Origin: Isoetes taiwanensis
Lineage: Eukaryota > Streptophyta > Lycopodiopsida > Isoetales > Isoetaceae
Assembly: GCA_021234155.1 (NCBI GenBank)
Contig: JAJEKV010000033.1
Location: forward strand, 1,449,745-1,513,744
Reading direction: 5' to 3'
DNA: 64,000 nucleotides
How positions within the stretch are numbered: the stretch's first letter is position 1; every line of letters begins with the position of its first letter. The notes under the pieces were generated by a model. The model was not told the DNA's origin. It searched no databases and was given only the letters and a program-made list of their open reading frames with translations. Positions 1 to 11,912 of this stretch are shown piece after piece. The translations under genes were made by a program, and so were the position numbers.

Positions 1-1090
1 ATCAATACCATCCCACAGGGGCAGTTCAACCCGATGCAAAGTACCACAAATATTCAAGACGCTATCCACATTTTTATTCACATGGACTATGAGTCGTATT
101 ACAACTTGAGGTCCTATTGCAATGGGCTACCATTAGATTGAGACAAAAAGAACATGCTCTCAAAACATGAAATATGACCTGATCCTCGAAATCGTCAGAG
201 ATTTTACTATTTGCAGGCTCCTGCATTAAGTTTGTATTAGTATCTCATGGTGCAGGTAGCTTATTACTTAACCGCGTCTATTTTTGCAGAATTCATAGCA
301 ATTGCTAGAGTAACAATTCCTTGCATGTGTGATTGTATGGACAGAGTGGAGCTGTTCAATCCATCAGGTAACTTCAATGCCATTACAAGAATGAGATGGA
401 AATGTTTCTGGTCACATTTGCCATATTATTTTCACGTAAATGATGCCGATTACCTGATTCAATGGGTCTGTACTAGGATACCAAGATAAGCAATTATGCA
501 TCATGTCCTACATCAATTATCTTACCTTTTAAGTAAGGCCTCTGCTTCCTCCAATGAGAGCTTATTCCCAAATTTTAACGCGGTTCACTCCACAGTTGCT
601 GACCATTCACACAACGCATTAAACAACTTGCCAAAAGATTAATCTAACTTAGTATGTAAATATCGAACAGTGCAAAGATAATCCAGCATAACCCTCTTAT
701 TTGTTGGAAAGATAAAAATGAGAGAGTAATATCAGCAAGACCTGATGCATGCATGGTTGGGCGACCAAGCGTGGCTTCCTCCTAGGCTCCCTTCGCTACG
801 GCATTGTTCTTGATTGAAATGCAAACCGGCCGGGCGTTGAGTTTTGACAAATCAGGTCCTTCGACCAGCTGAAAGGATCAAATGTAGATGAACCACCGGA
901 GGTGTCCGGCCTCTTCTAATGTAGGGGCTTAATTTAAAGCCATTCCTATGCTTACATACACACCTATCTCTCATCATTAGGGTCGCAAGATGGGTGTCGT
1001 TGAAGCAAATAGAACCTTGAGATCATATAAGAAAAGGCTGATAAGAAAAATGGATGTCCTACACCAGTATAATGAAACGGCCCTGCTGCC
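1..1090. other. Intergenic, no gene seen
   Basis: No reading frame here is long or domain-like enough to support a gene, and no RNA gene or clear repeat edge was recognised. The sequence is ordinary AT-rich plant intergenic DNA. Confidence 0.5.
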
Positions 1091-1440
1091 GGAGCTCCAC
1101 CTTGTGCTCGAGAGAACCTTGAACCGCCCACTCTAAACCCGTGCTCAAATCTTGAATCAGCGGCAAAAGTCTTCATCGAGATTCCGCAAAAAATTTATAA
1201 AACTTCCGCAAGAAGGCTCTTTTCCTAGTGTACCTAGGGATCTTTAGGTATGGAGGAATTTTACCTTGTGTTACATTGGCAAAAAACCTTGAATTGCGTC
1301 AAAACCTGTGCTCTGAAAACCTTGAACTACCACGAAACCTGTGCTCAAATCTTGAACTGCGGCAAAAGTCTTCATCGAGATTATGGCAAAAAAAAATTCT
1401 ATAAAAACTTCCGCAGCAAGGCTCTTTCCTAAGCTTAAAG
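1090..1440. repeat. Degenerate local duplication
   Basis: The phrase GTGCTCAAATCTTGAA, followed by CGGCAAAAGTCTTCATCGAG and then an ATAAAACTTCCGCA stretch, occurs at about 1140-1215 and again at about 1340-1430. Between them, shorter variants of AAACCTTGAA...CCTGTGCTC are repeated twice more. This is a diverged tandem duplication with a period near 200 bp. Short frames across it on both strands have no recognisable domain. Confidence 0.6.
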
Positions 1441-1547
1441 CTCTTAGGAGATGTCTTAGGGGCCAGTTCAAGCTCGCATCCACGAGGCTAAAATGCTAAA
1501 ATGCCCTAAAATGCTATCCACGAGGCTTGCATGTTCAGCCCCTAAAA

Positions 1548-1748
1548 TAAAAAAGAGGGCTTTTCTTGTGAGCCCTTGGATGTTGCACCATTGAAAAAAA
1601 AAACGCTAAATCAACGACCACTTAAATGGTGCACTCTAGATGTAACGCATTAGTACATCCATTCAATAATCGCCATGAAATCTTAAGAAAACCTTTGTGA
1701 AAAGCTGCATAAAAACACAAAAGAAACCCCCTTATTATGCTACATATT
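1548..1748 (+). repeat. Dispersed repeat R1, copy 1
   Basis: It shares an ordered series of blocks with 5480-5685: a GAGGGCTTTTCTTGTGAGCCCT hairpin-like block, then GTGCACTCTAGATGTA, then CCATGAAATC, then CACAAAAGAAACCCC, then TTATTATGCTA. The order is the same in both places with small indels, so this is an interspersed repeat about 200 bp long or the edge of a longer one. No coding potential or terminal repeat was seen. Confidence 0.55.
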
Positions 1749-1956
1749 CACACGGGGGTTACTCCCGCAACGAGTCCCGGATGGGCATATTTGCCCTTTA
1801 TTCCAAGATCTGGACCGTACATAGCGATCCTCGTTTGTGGGGTATGCATGTACAAGTTTTTGTGTACTGTGTATTAAGGTTTGCAAAATACTATAAGATT
1901 TGAGAGAATGTACTTAATGGTGTTAATTTTATACATGTATTGTAAATATATTTTTG

Positions 1957-2140
1957 GGGCTCTCGCTGCCCTACGTAACCCCTCATGTGAATATGCACCC
2001 AAACCAAAGGGGGTTTAAGGGGGATTTTAATTTAAATGTGTTAAATGCAATGGTTTATGTTAATAATGTTAATGGTAGTTGTGTGTTGATTATTATATTA
2101 AAAAAAAAAAATTGGTCCCTTCGGGCCCTAAAATATAGGT
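1957..2140 (+). repeat. Dispersed repeat R2, copy 1
   Basis: It matches the reverse complement of about 63650-63945. Shared blocks in order are GGGCTCTCGC, GTGAATATGCACCCAAAC, AAGGGGGTTTAAGGGGGATT, TTAATTTAAATGTGTT, a TTAATGTTAATGGTAGTTGTG stretch, and a terminal CCCTTCGGG hairpin. The distal copy is longer because it has an expanded internal minisatellite of about 17-20 bp units. No protein is evident; a non-autonomous mobile element is possible. Confidence 0.7.
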
Positions 2141-2640
2141 AAACTTTATGGGTCTAAACATTAATTACTAAAAAGCACAAGAACATCAGACAAACAAATT
2201 ATTTCCATTGCTAAGAGCCGCCCAAATGGGGCCCAAATATACGCAAACACACTGTTATAAAATGGGCAAAAATAATAATATCATAAGGTTCTTGAAAGGG
2301 GCCATGGCGCCCAATATAAAGATACCACTAGCTCAAGAGAATCAAACATCCAAAATAGTTTAAAATACCCCTAATATTGTATGGCGTGACATTGTCATGC
2401 ATATGCTAGTGCATATGATAACATGTCGGTATCAATGCAAGCACATAATCTGTAACATATCGGTGCAAGATCTCCAACAAATATGGAATGATCCGGACGA
2501 GAATCACCACTGGTTGTCCCATATGCCAAAAGATGCTCGAGTTCAACGCAGAAAGTTGTTCACAATTTGGCATTGGCATTCCATTATAAGTATGAAGCAC
2601 TTCCTTAATAGTCCCTCGGTCCGAACTTAGGGCTATTGGT

Positions 2641-3620
2641 AGGCTCCTGTTCAATCTTCTTCAAAACATCCATGCCCTCCACAACTTTTCCAAAACAAAG
2701 ATGCTTCCCGCGATATTAACCATTAATCATTAGGACTAAGAAAATAGAAAATTTTAATAACGAACCACCATCATTGTCAAATATAAAATGGATATCAATG
2801 TCGCATTTGCACATCCTCTAATCGAAGTTAAATGCCGGTGTTTTAACAAAGGGATCCAATAATGTGAGTTTTAAGCGAGAAAAGTATATCAAAATAACTT
2901 CGGCCTAAGGACGTAACATTCCAAACATCAAAACACTCGTCACTAAAGCAGGGTGTGGTAAAAAGAAACCAACAAACTTCTTCTACATGAAGTGCCATGA
3001 TATTGGTAACACCTTATATAATGTAATCAATTGGCCGTACATGGATTCATCACTTAATAAATTCACTCAATAAAAGGCCATAGCAAGGTCAACTATCACC
3101 AATAAAAATAAATTACTACAGTTACCTTGCAACTATAAGGGTTTGCTTGTTACATTCTCAGAAAAATGACAAACAGCAACACTAGGCAAAGATCGAGAAA
3201 ATTAAACAGTGTTTACAACAGATTAGCATGGCCCGAGATCTCAAAGATGATAGCAGAGCTCATACCCATCAAGATGTTTTTTCGAGCAAACGTAATAAAG
3301 AACCGGGAGCCATTCAGATTGGGCCTAGCATTAGCCATAGATAAGATGCGGGATCATTATGATTTGGAGCAAGGTTTTCATCTAGAACGATTGAAAGTAA
3401 TATTATATTAGATTTAAATCACAAATATGTAATTTCACTACAAATGCGGACCATAGAAGCATACCTTTGAACTTTCCTCCATATATGCTTTCTCCACCAC
3501 TTCCTCGCAAAACACAATTCCCAAATCATTTTATGTCGTCCCATCGCTTTGTTAAAACCGCAAGGTTCTTTGTAATTTCCATGCCCATTAGAATTTGCAC
3601 AACATTAAATCTACTCTACC
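2641..3620 (-). pseudogene. Cyclophilin (peptidyl-prolyl cis-trans isomerase) pseudogene
   Basis: On the minus strand three pieces of a cyclophilin domain lie in the correct order. The first (about 3620-3465) ends in RGSGGESIYGGKFK. A GT...AG intron of about 83 bp (3464-3382) follows in phase 1, rebuilding the family sequence KFK-DEN. The second exon (3381-3266) contains ILSMANARPNLNGSRFFITF and ends at a GTATG donor. The third piece (about 2710-2641) reads KHLCFGKVVEGMDVLKKIEQ. Intact cyclophilins fold and isomerise Xaa-Pro bonds with a catalytic Arg in the FMxQxGDF segment. That segment, the N-terminus and the last strand are not recognisable here, and there are in-frame stops (between exon-1 blocks and after the third piece) and a frameshift near the end of exon 2. 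Kept introns mean it arose by DNA duplication, not by reverse transcription of mRNA. The family call is strong; the subfamily is unknown. Confidence 0.85.
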
Positions 3621-4640
3621 CAAATAAGACATCAGAAAATTTCCAATGTTCAAACAATACAGACAAAACAGTTATAGATTAAACGGTTTAAAAATTCTAT
3701 TAAACATACATTCTGCACAAGCATACTTACAGAGTCCAAGGAGCTGTGGCAAATTACAGAGTCTTGCATAGGCAATCTTGAATTCTAGCACTATGAAAGA
3801 TTCACTTGAAGCTGAACCTAGTGGTGCTCTTGTAGCCACAGCCAGGAAGTAACAGCCCACAACAAGGGCTCGATAACGCCTCCGTGGGTCCGGCAAGTGC
3901 CGTAATTGTAACAAATTGGGCCACTCGCCCGACATTGCAATGAAGATCCTAGATCGGATGAGGAGTCCAAACGACGCCTCAAGAATCTCGCAGATCTTCT
4001 AGACCTCATCGAAGAAAACGATGAGTAAACGCCTCATCGGAGAGGAGGTGTCATCGACGAGGAATCGAGGATGACGCCATGGCTACATGGCAACCCCCCG
4101 ATAATGAATATCTTGAATGCCACAAAGTGGAAACAGCTCCCAATTGTGATTGTGTCCGAGGTGATACTACCTCCCAATGCAAAGTTCTACCGCCATGCAT
4201 GGTGCTGTGAAGCTAGGTCTCCAATCCAATCTCATAGTAGCCGTGAGTGTGCATTGGTGAAAGAGTATGCATCGGTTGATTCTTTAACCCCATTGTGATA
4301 AAAGGGAGCAGATCCCATCCAACTTCCTTGTATCCAATTCCTACCATCCTCCATTCAAGAGCACACCAAGGGATTGAGGTGGCATTAAAAATGTCCCTAG
4401 CAAGGCGGGTAGGGATAACCCATAAAAGCTTGAATCGCGCTCTTCGCCTCCATTCTCAAACAAAGCCCATCCGGCCTAGTCCAATTGTCGTTAAAGCTCC
4501 TCGCTTTCTTCAATAAGCCCCATTTCAAGAATATGCGGTCTGTTATCCTCCGCGGCTTTGCGGCAATGGCCAGAAAGCTTTCGCCTCCCCAATTTAGATA
4601 GCCTCTATAGCGATTTCATGGTCTCGTCCCCTATCAGGGC

Positions 4641-5320
4641 AACATGCTTAAGAGTTCAAACATGGAGAACCCACCAGACTATCAGGGAAACATGCATGGA
4701 ATAATTTAAGGGCTAAACTTAGCTATTTGGCGATTTTTTAGCACATTTTCAAAAAAATTTGGCTAAAGTAAATGAAAAAAATTGGGAAAAAAATAATAAT
4801 TTTAGCTTAACTTTTTTCGGGACTGCACCAACCTTGGAGCTCTTTAGCCAAACGCTAGAAAGTAAGAGAGTGAAATTTTGTATTGTTTAGCTAAACCATA
4901 GAAACTTTTAGAATGAATTTCGGGCCAGTTTAGCTAACATCATTCTAGTTTATATGATTAGTAGTTTAGTTTCTAGCATTATGAATTAATTTGAGTCCTA
5001 GACTTTGTTAGTTAGCATTATTTTAGAACGTTTTCACAAAGAAAATGACTAAAATAAATGGAATATATTAAAAAAAAGGTATAGTAATTTGGCTTAATAT
5101 TTTCTGTTTTTCACACCATAGAAATTTTTGGGTCGATGTTTGGGTTAGTTTAGCTAAACGCTAGAAAGTATGAGAGGAAAAATGTGTAGAGTTTAGCTAA
5201 ACCACAGAAAGTTTTGGGACTAATATCGAGCAAGTTTAGCTAAAGTTATTCTGGCTAATAAGAAATGTGCGATTAGTAATTTATTCCCTGGAAACATGCT
5301 TAAGAGTTCAAACATGGAGA
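4641..5320. repeat. Direct-repeat-flanked segment with internal 306-bp duplication
   Basis: An identical 28-bp block (starting AACATGCTTAAGAGTTCAAA) is at 4641-4668 and 5293-5320. Between the copies, an AT-rich segment contains two related units 306 bp apart, each with AAACGCTAGAAAGTA, GTTTAGCTAAACCA, TAGAAA or CAGAAA, and CAGTTTAGCTAA or CAAGTTTAGCTAA. The layout could be an inserted element with a long target duplication or a local duplication. No coding potential was found. Confidence 0.7.
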
Positions 5321-5479
5321 TTTCTCCTTGGGCAAAGGACGCGAGATTGAGGTAACAATGGCCTTGCCGCCCTTGCCTTGGCTCCATCGACGCCTTTCCG
5401 AAACCCTAGAAATGGTTCAACTTTTGTTTTTCATGAGAAAGGGGCTTTTGTTATAAGCCCTTGGATCTTTTTGAATTTA

Positions 5480-5690
5480 AAGAGGGCTTTCTTTGTAAGC
5501 CCTCCGGTCTTAACCATTGAGGAGGATGAAACAAAAATAGCACAAATTGCATGCAAAAACTTGGTGCACTCTAGATGTACTGATTAGTATGCCTCGCAAT
5601 ACGCCCATGAAATCATATGAAACCATGCCAAAAGCCGATAAAATCACAAAAAAAAACCCCTGTTATAATGCTAGATATGAGAAAGATGCA
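5480..5690 (+). repeat. Dispersed repeat R1, copy 2
   Basis: Second copy of the repeat at 1548-1748. It starts with the AGGGCTTTCTTTGTAAGCCCT hairpin block (7-bp stem) and continues through GTGCACTCTAGATGTA and CCATGAAATC to ATAATGCTAGATAT. A third, isolated hairpin-like block (GGGGCTTTTGTTATAAGCCC) lies just upstream near 5442, suggesting a local partial duplication. Confidence 0.55.
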
Positions 5691-5704
5691 AGAGTATATT
5701 ATCA

Positions 5705-5795
5705 AGAAATCCATTTAGCTTGGCTGGCAAAGGTGTAAAGCTCGCAATTAGAGCTACGAGTTCAAATCCTTCCTCATGCAACCATTGTTTGCATC
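5705..5795 (+). repeat. Possible tRNA-derived SINE head
   Basis: TAGCTTGGCTGG (near 5716) fits the RNA polymerase III A-box pattern. About 43 bp later GAGTTCAAATCC fits the B-box pattern. That spacing suits a tRNA-derived promoter. No complete cloverleaf is formed and no tail or target duplication was found, so this may be a SINE fragment, a decayed tRNA or chance. Confidence 0.35.
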
Positions 5796-5799
5796 AGAA

Positions 5800-7640
5800 A
5801 ACTATACTATACTTATATTTACATGTATAGTACATGTATAGTCATCAACATTCCCCAATGACAATGGCGATGTGATGTTTGTGTGAGGAGCCGGGAGAAT
5901 GGGCTAGGCTTCGATAGGATAGCGACGAAAGTCTTCTACTTTATCAGGAGCATTGGCAATATCCTTTGTAGGACAGTCGCAAGGAGAATAGCTTTCCCAA
6001 TCTACTAAATAATAAAGATGATGCCACAGGAACTTGGAGTCTAATATTTATCGGACTTCAAATTCCTCATGATCATAATATTAACTGGTGGTGGAGATTC
6101 TCGATCCAAAAGGGATTTTCCATATATGGTTCAACATAGGGATACGAGAACACCAAGTGGCTTATGAACCGATGGTGGAAGCTCCAAACAAAAGATAGCA
6201 TTACCAACTCGATCAATGCTCCAATAAGGCCCCAAGCATCGATAGTCAAGCTTGTTACAGGGACAAGCTATTGGCTAGTCCTAGCGCAAGAGCCAAACAA
6301 GGTCACCAATTGCAAAAGGGGGGCATTTTCACGATGCTGGTTAGCATGATGGCAATAACGTGCTTGGGCAATAACGTGTTGAAGATCATCCTAAGGTATG
6401 CAAAGCTTCGTCGGCCCTCGCACTAGGATTGATTTGTCATATCCTAGAGCAATGAAGGACCATCAAGGATGAGTCCCATGATTAACAAAGAATGGTGTAT
6501 GCGCCCATAGAAGCATGGACGTAATTCTTGTAAGCAAATTATGCCAAGGTAGCCATCAACCTAGTCATCATACTGATAATTGATGAAGCATCACAAATAC
6601 TACCCAAGAGTCTGATTAGTGCGTTTGGCTTGCCCATTGATCCTTGGGTGATGTCTAGATGAGAGAAAACGTTCCCACATACAAGAGTTGCGTTAAGACG
6701 TTTTCGGGGTGCACGCTACGTTATTGGGGGACACTTTTTGTCTCCGCGACACCGGGTGCTATTGAGGTGCTTTACCTTTTTTTATATATGCATTTTCTCG
6801 CCTCCTTATATTTCGTCAAGATTAGGTTTTGACGGGCGCTTCCGCCGGCAAGCAAATTTGAGTTTTTCCACCTCGCCGATTTGGGAATTTGTTAGCCACG
6901 CCATCAATCAAGTTTGGTAGGAGCAGATCTCCCACTTCGTTGGAGCTTTGGTGATGGAATTGAATTTTGAAGAAGAAATGTAGATCTTGGTTCTCAGAGC
7001 AATTTTACTGAAGTCTTCTTTATGTATGGAATTGTTGGTTTGGAGCCAATGGACATTAGAGGTATATTGGGATGCCATTTCATCCTAAAGTGGCGTATCC
7101 AGTCAGCAAACTCGAAGGAGACTCGAACCAATCAAATTTTAGGGCATCCTACGTGTCATCCATTCTTGGCTCTTACCAAATCAGAGACGGGATACGAGAA
7201 AATCCCCCATCGATTTTCTGTTCTGCTTCCTTCGTTCCCCTTCCCGCTCCTTCTTTCGCTTAGAAGAATCGATCTTCTCAATCTAATGCCTAATATGGGA
7301 TGAAGAGCCATTTCCTTGCATTTTGACGATCATAAATATAGTTTAGGAGTTTCGTTTCATTTGAAGAATCTTCTCGAGCTTGCGGGTTTGGAAATGCCGT
7401 ATTATTGGGGTTTGCTATTGTTTCCTTGGTTTATAACTTGTTTTCATTCTTGAAGGTGGTTGGGGTATGGCTCAAAGCTAACGTATCTACATGTTGCATT
7501 GCCCTTAATCTTTGTATGAGCATGAACCGAGGTTGTAATGGCGCGGAGTTGTTTAAGTGTCAACAATCGCCACCGTTCGTAAGCTTGATTTTCATTATAA
7601 TATTTGTTTTGTTCTCTTGAATTTGATGCTGTATTTATTA
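5800..7640. other. Intergenic, no gene supported
   Basis: Only short frames without recognisable domains were found. The stretch 6950-7640 could be upstream exons or leader of the X1 copy at 8.1 kb, because several GT and AG boundaries are present, but no exon can be fixed. Confidence 0.35.
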
Positions 7641-8094
7641 TATTTTCAGGTTTCAGGTTCCAACCATGTTTCCAGATTGTGTATTGGTGTGGAATGACAC
7701 GCAGTTTTCTCACAACAAACTTCATATTTTAGGTAAGCTTTCTTTTGAGTTTAGTATTTGTTCTGTGCTCATTAATTTTCTATATTTCATGTGCTTCTGT
7801 TTGCAATAGTCTTACCTTCTACAGAGGAAGTATAACTTAGCAATTCAATTGCAGTATCAAAGTTTTACTAAGTTGCAGTCTGAAATTTGTACAACTATTG
7901 CTAAATAAAATTTACTACATAGAAGGACGTTCAAGCTGCATCTATTTCAGTACGTGCATGCTTGCTAGTATGTGCATGTTGGTTTGTATTTCCTTTCAGA
8001 ATAAGGTAGTTATTATTCATGCTCTCCATGGTCTGAAATCTTTGATTAACATTTGGTATTCTCTTTATATTAACATATGGTGTTTTTGTGAAGG

Positions 8095-8451
8095 ATGAGG
8101 CGGTCTGAACCACGCAGCATTGTATTGAGGAACAGGAAAAGGGCAAATGGAGATTGGATTGACATGGAAATTGCTGTAGGATCATGGGTGACGATGCTGC
8201 CGAGGAAATACGGTCCTCACGGTGTCAAGAGAAGGAAAGTGGATGTTATTCAAACTCATTGGAAAGCACAAGTACTTGGTTTTGTGTTTGGCAGTTCAGG
8301 TAAGACTATTGATGAGGTTGTAGTTATGCATGCGTACTCTGCACAAGATATGCAAAAGGAAGATATATTTAAGACAACAGAATTTCCTAAGATGGAACCA
8401 AATTGTATATGTTCTTCTGATCACAAAGGAGACAAGCCGCTAAGAGCATAA
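8095..8451 (+). CDS. X1 family hypothetical protein fragment
   Basis: A 118-residue frame with no family I recognise. It reads IVLRNRKRANGDWIDMEIAV, then GSWVTM, and near the end EFPKMEPNCICSSDHK. A diverged homologue is on the minus strand at about 35100-35435, with IILRDTTDDSGKWTDM, LESWMTI and FPKLDANRICSSEFK in the same order. Two copies keeping the same residues suggest the frame was once coding. It is basic at the N-terminus and lacks a signal peptide or membrane segment. It may be an exon of a longer unit, with a further piece at 8994-9293. Whether it is a host gene family or part of a mobile element cannot be told. Confidence 0.45.
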   Translation: MRRSEPRSIVLRNRKRANGDWIDMEIAVGSWVTMLPRKYGPHGVKRRKVDVIQTHWKAQVLGFVFGSSGKTIDEVVVMHAYSAQDMQKEDIFKTTEFPKMEPNCICSSDHKGDKPLRA

Positions 8452-8993
8452 CAAAGCGTGTTGGGCGTTCATCACTTTAGTATTGGCAGATTGTTATTTC
8501 TTCGATACACCCACGAAAATCTTTGAAAAGAAAATGGCATTTGGTTCTATAAATATCATTATTCAAGGGCCTTAAGGTAGTCTTGGTTACTTATCGAGGT
8601 TCTTTGCTCCAAATCTCTCATGTTTGTCCAAGAACTTTAATGACCGAGGGAGTTGGTAACATTATCCCGATCCATGATTGCAAGAGAAGTTGGAAGAATG
8701 TTAACGGAGAGAGGTGGAGGAGATGTGGCATTAAATTATTTATGCCATTCAAGATTTTTGCATATATTTTTAAAGATGTTATTGGCATGAGGCGAGCACC
8801 ATGAAACTTACGGTTTCAAGACTTAAGTGCAAAAGAGGAGCTTGAGATGATTTTTTGGAGAATGGAAGAAGAAGTTGTATGAAATGGCGCGCAGTTCACA
8901 ACTGTGAAATTGACATTTAAGAGTATTACTTTCAGGTAATGTTATCCTATATGTAAGAATTGTGAACTACATAGTTGCTAATTAGAATCCTAT

Positions 8994-9293
8994 ATGTGTT
9001 ACATTTCAGGTACAGAATTCCCAAGCAGACCTTATATTGCAATTTTTATGTTGAAAGGAAAAAAAGGAGCAAGAAGGAAGGCAAATGGATATGGAACAAT
9101 GTGGAAGATAAGTGTAGTAAAGCCAACAATACAATTACAGTTTCATATTACTGAGGAAAGGAGTGAAATGTTAGATGTTGATGGTGAATGGTCATTGATG
9201 GAATGCCGACAGTTATTGGGAGCTATTCACCAACTTTTTGACTTCCAATTCATGCATAATGACCAGAAGATTGGCCAAGAGAATGTCGATTAA
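8994..9293 (+). CDS. Possible downstream exon of X1 unit
   Basis: An open frame of about 99 residues starts at a plausible splice acceptor (TTACATTTCAG ending at 9009). It contains a Lys/Arg-rich stretch (KGKKGARRK) and then a mixed segment through EWSLMECRQLLGAIHQLFDF to a stop. I do not recognise a domain. It lies about 540 bp after the X1 frame on the same strand, so it may belong to the same decayed transcript. The evidence is limited to length, position and the acceptor-like site. Confidence 0.25.
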   Translation: MCYISGTEFPSRPYIAIFMLKGKKGARRKANGYGTMWKISVVKPTIQLQFHITEERSEMLDVDGEWSLMECRQLLGAIHQLFDFQFMHNDQKIGQENVD

Positions 9294-9299
9294 GTGCAA

Positions 9300-10020
9300 A
9301 GATTGCACTCATCCCCGGTTGAAGCTTCAGGTTTTAAGATCAGGTTGGCATGGCAGTTGCACAACTATATTTGTGTAATGAACAACTTTTATCAATGAAA
9401 ATTGTTGTTTTGCATTTCTGTGCAAAGTCATTTTAGCATGTTATTGTTTCTTCCATCAATGGATATGTGTGAAGCGTTTGGTTAAAATCATGCTCTTAAA
9501 TTCTGTCCTTTTGAGTTCTGTTACTATTAAGCTTGGAATATCTATTGCTGGAGGAACTTGTACAGACCCTGAAACTTGTTCATTCATTTGTTGTATGTAA
9601 GTTCTTTTGATTTGATCATATAAGAATGTAAGTTTGTTCATCATGTCCAAACCTTACGTTTTTGTAAATTTCCTTTCTTCAAGTCTTTTATTTTATTCGT
9701 TTAAATGATCCTCAAAAGATAAAAGCAATAACAAAATATAATGCTAAACCTAAATTGAGCATAAGACCTTAGTTTGGTTCAAAGAAAGACCCAAATCTTA
9801 TAAGGCACGCTAAACCTAAACCTAAACCATGTTTGAATATGGATGAGGGTGTAACAAGCTGATCACATTTGAGTGAATAAAAGGTACAATACATTGACGA
9901 AGTAGGACATAAGAAGATTTTTTTATGAGCCAAGTAACTAGGGATTTGGCACTTGCTTAGTGTCTCCAAGTATAGTTTAAAATATAACATATAGATACTC
10001 TCTAGGAGAACCAAATGTCC
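9300..10020. other. Intergenic, no gene seen
   Basis: AT-rich sequence with only short unsupported frames. Repeated CTAAACCTAAACCTAAACC near 9810-9828 is too short to be a telomeric array. Confidence 0.4.
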
Positions 10021-10027
10021 ACTTTAA

Positions 10028-10510
10028 GGAGCACCATGGGTAAAGTCAATTTATGAATTGTGACATCTTGGGCAAGCACCATGGTTGTTAGAAATTCAAT
10101 TTTAATTATCTTAGACATGGACTACTTACATGCCTTGGACTTAGTATGTGGTGATTATGACTATGGCATAACACGTGTTCTAAGACTTGGCTCATTGAAT
10201 GCTGGCATGGACTGCCACATAGACTACCCAAAAAAAAAGAAAACTTGTAAAGGAGCACCATGGGTGTTATAAAGTCAATTTATGAATTGTGACATCTTGG
10301 GCAAGCACCATGGTTGTTAGAAATTCAATTTTAATTATTTTAGACATCTAGTACTTCCAAATGTACTTGGACTCCACATGGACTGGCACATGATGACAGT
10401 ATGTGGTGATTATGACTATGGCATAACACGTGTTTGATGACTTGGCCCATTGAATGCTGCCATGGACTGCCACATAGACTACCCCAAAAAAAATCCAATA
10501 CTTGTCCACA
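10028..10510. repeat. Tandem duplication, period 224 bp
   Basis: Unit 1 (10028-10251) and unit 2 (10252 to about 10500) both begin GGAGCACCATGGG. Both continue through TTATGAATTGTGACATCTTG, TTAGAAATTCAATTTTAATT, TATGACTATGGCATAACACG and TGGACTGCCACATAGACTAC to an A-rich run. Unit 2 has a small insertion near 10350-10400. High similarity implies a fairly recent duplication. No coding function was seen. Confidence 0.85.
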
Positions 10511-10559
10511 TGGCATGACGTGTATGAAGACATGGTAAGATGACGTGGCACAAATAAAT

Positions 10560-11840
10560 TTCTTTAAACAAATAAAAGTTTCTAATATGAATTCTAAATA
10601 TTCTAATATAGGTGTCCTATATAGGTCCTTAGTGTCCTATATAGGATCTATATAGATAGTGATGTATTTAGTGTCCTTAGCCTATGTAGGATCTATATAG
10701 TAATGATTTATGCATGCAAAATTTACCCATAAATTTGAAGGTTCCGATTCGTTGCTTCACAACTTTGTTTTCATTGCTTCCGATCTAATGGCCTTGACGA
10801 AGCTCACCCGGTAAGAGGCCAATGGAGGAATCTGTGGGTTCTTCTCAATTTACTTCAAAAAATTAGTGTAAGAGCTTCGGTTTACATGCTCGAGGTGATG
10901 ATTTTGCAAGAGAAAGGAGCTTTTAGTTTCGGGAAAAGAAGGCGATGGGTGGATCGTTCTCGCTACCATGAGGAACGCCTTCTCAAGATGAAGACTGAAG
11001 TTGATGGAGGCGGTGCCCTCAAAATTCATTTGAAGATGCCCACGATTGAAGTGATCGCTCTTTTATAAATACTATCTTATGTTCTTCAAGTTTTTTCGCT
11101 CGAGAACATATCTTAATATGCTTTAGTTTTTGGTATACTTTATGCTTCGTTTTTGGTATGTGAAAGCATCGTGGAACAAGTTTCTGATATAATATAATAT
11201 GGTTTTATTATGGTTTTATTGATGCTATGTAACAACTTTTAGTTTGATTAAAAGTTGATAGGAGTTGATCACGATTTTAGGCGTAAACCGAGATGTAGCT
11301 TGCTTTATAGCCTATTGTATCTGCTCGGGTTTGTCTTTGTTTTCACCTTGGTTAACAAGAAGTTACTTTGGTCCGATATTCAATTTAATTTAGAGCATTT
11401 TTTGAAAGATCCAACAAACTTTGATTGGGCAAAGGTATATGCAAATTTAGCTTTTTAATCAACAACTTGGTGTTCTTGAAACATATATTGTTAACACGCT
11501 TGCCTTTATATTGCACAATGAAGCAAGCTTTAAGTCCTGTGCTGCCTTTGTACTCTCAGTTTCTCATTAACCTTTCCTTGACCAATTCTACCACCTGCAT
11601 CTCCACATAAACAGGATCAGTTTCTCAATGCAATATATGCATGATCACAAGTTTTTGCTATATGCATTTAGATGAAGCATCTAGACTGCCATTAAAGTTG
11701 CGCAATTAATGAAGTGAGAAATTTCTTTTCAGCAATAAACTAGAATGACTATTTATTCTTTATCAAGCAAAAAGCAAAAGGCATTGAAACATATACCTTA
11801 AATCTCGCCTTGCGCCAGCCTTTTCCGCTTGCCCTCCATT
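10560..11840. other. Intergenic, no gene supported
   Basis: AT-rich. A 60-residue frame at 10886-11068 has no homologue I can name. GTGTCCTATATAGG-type phrases repeat between 10609 and 10695. Nothing else is supported. Confidence 0.35.
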
Positions 11841-11912
11841 CTCTAAGTGAGGCACGAGCATTTGAATTCATCAAACATCCTCCTCTCTTCCTTAATTCAA
11901 CAACAACTTGAT

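Noticed and set aside
1745-1780. CCCGCAACGAG resembling a 16S rRNA phrase
   Set aside because: Surrounding bases do not match rRNA; chance similarity.
9805-9832. CTAAACC repeats resembling plant telomere sequence
   Set aside because: Only a few imperfect units.
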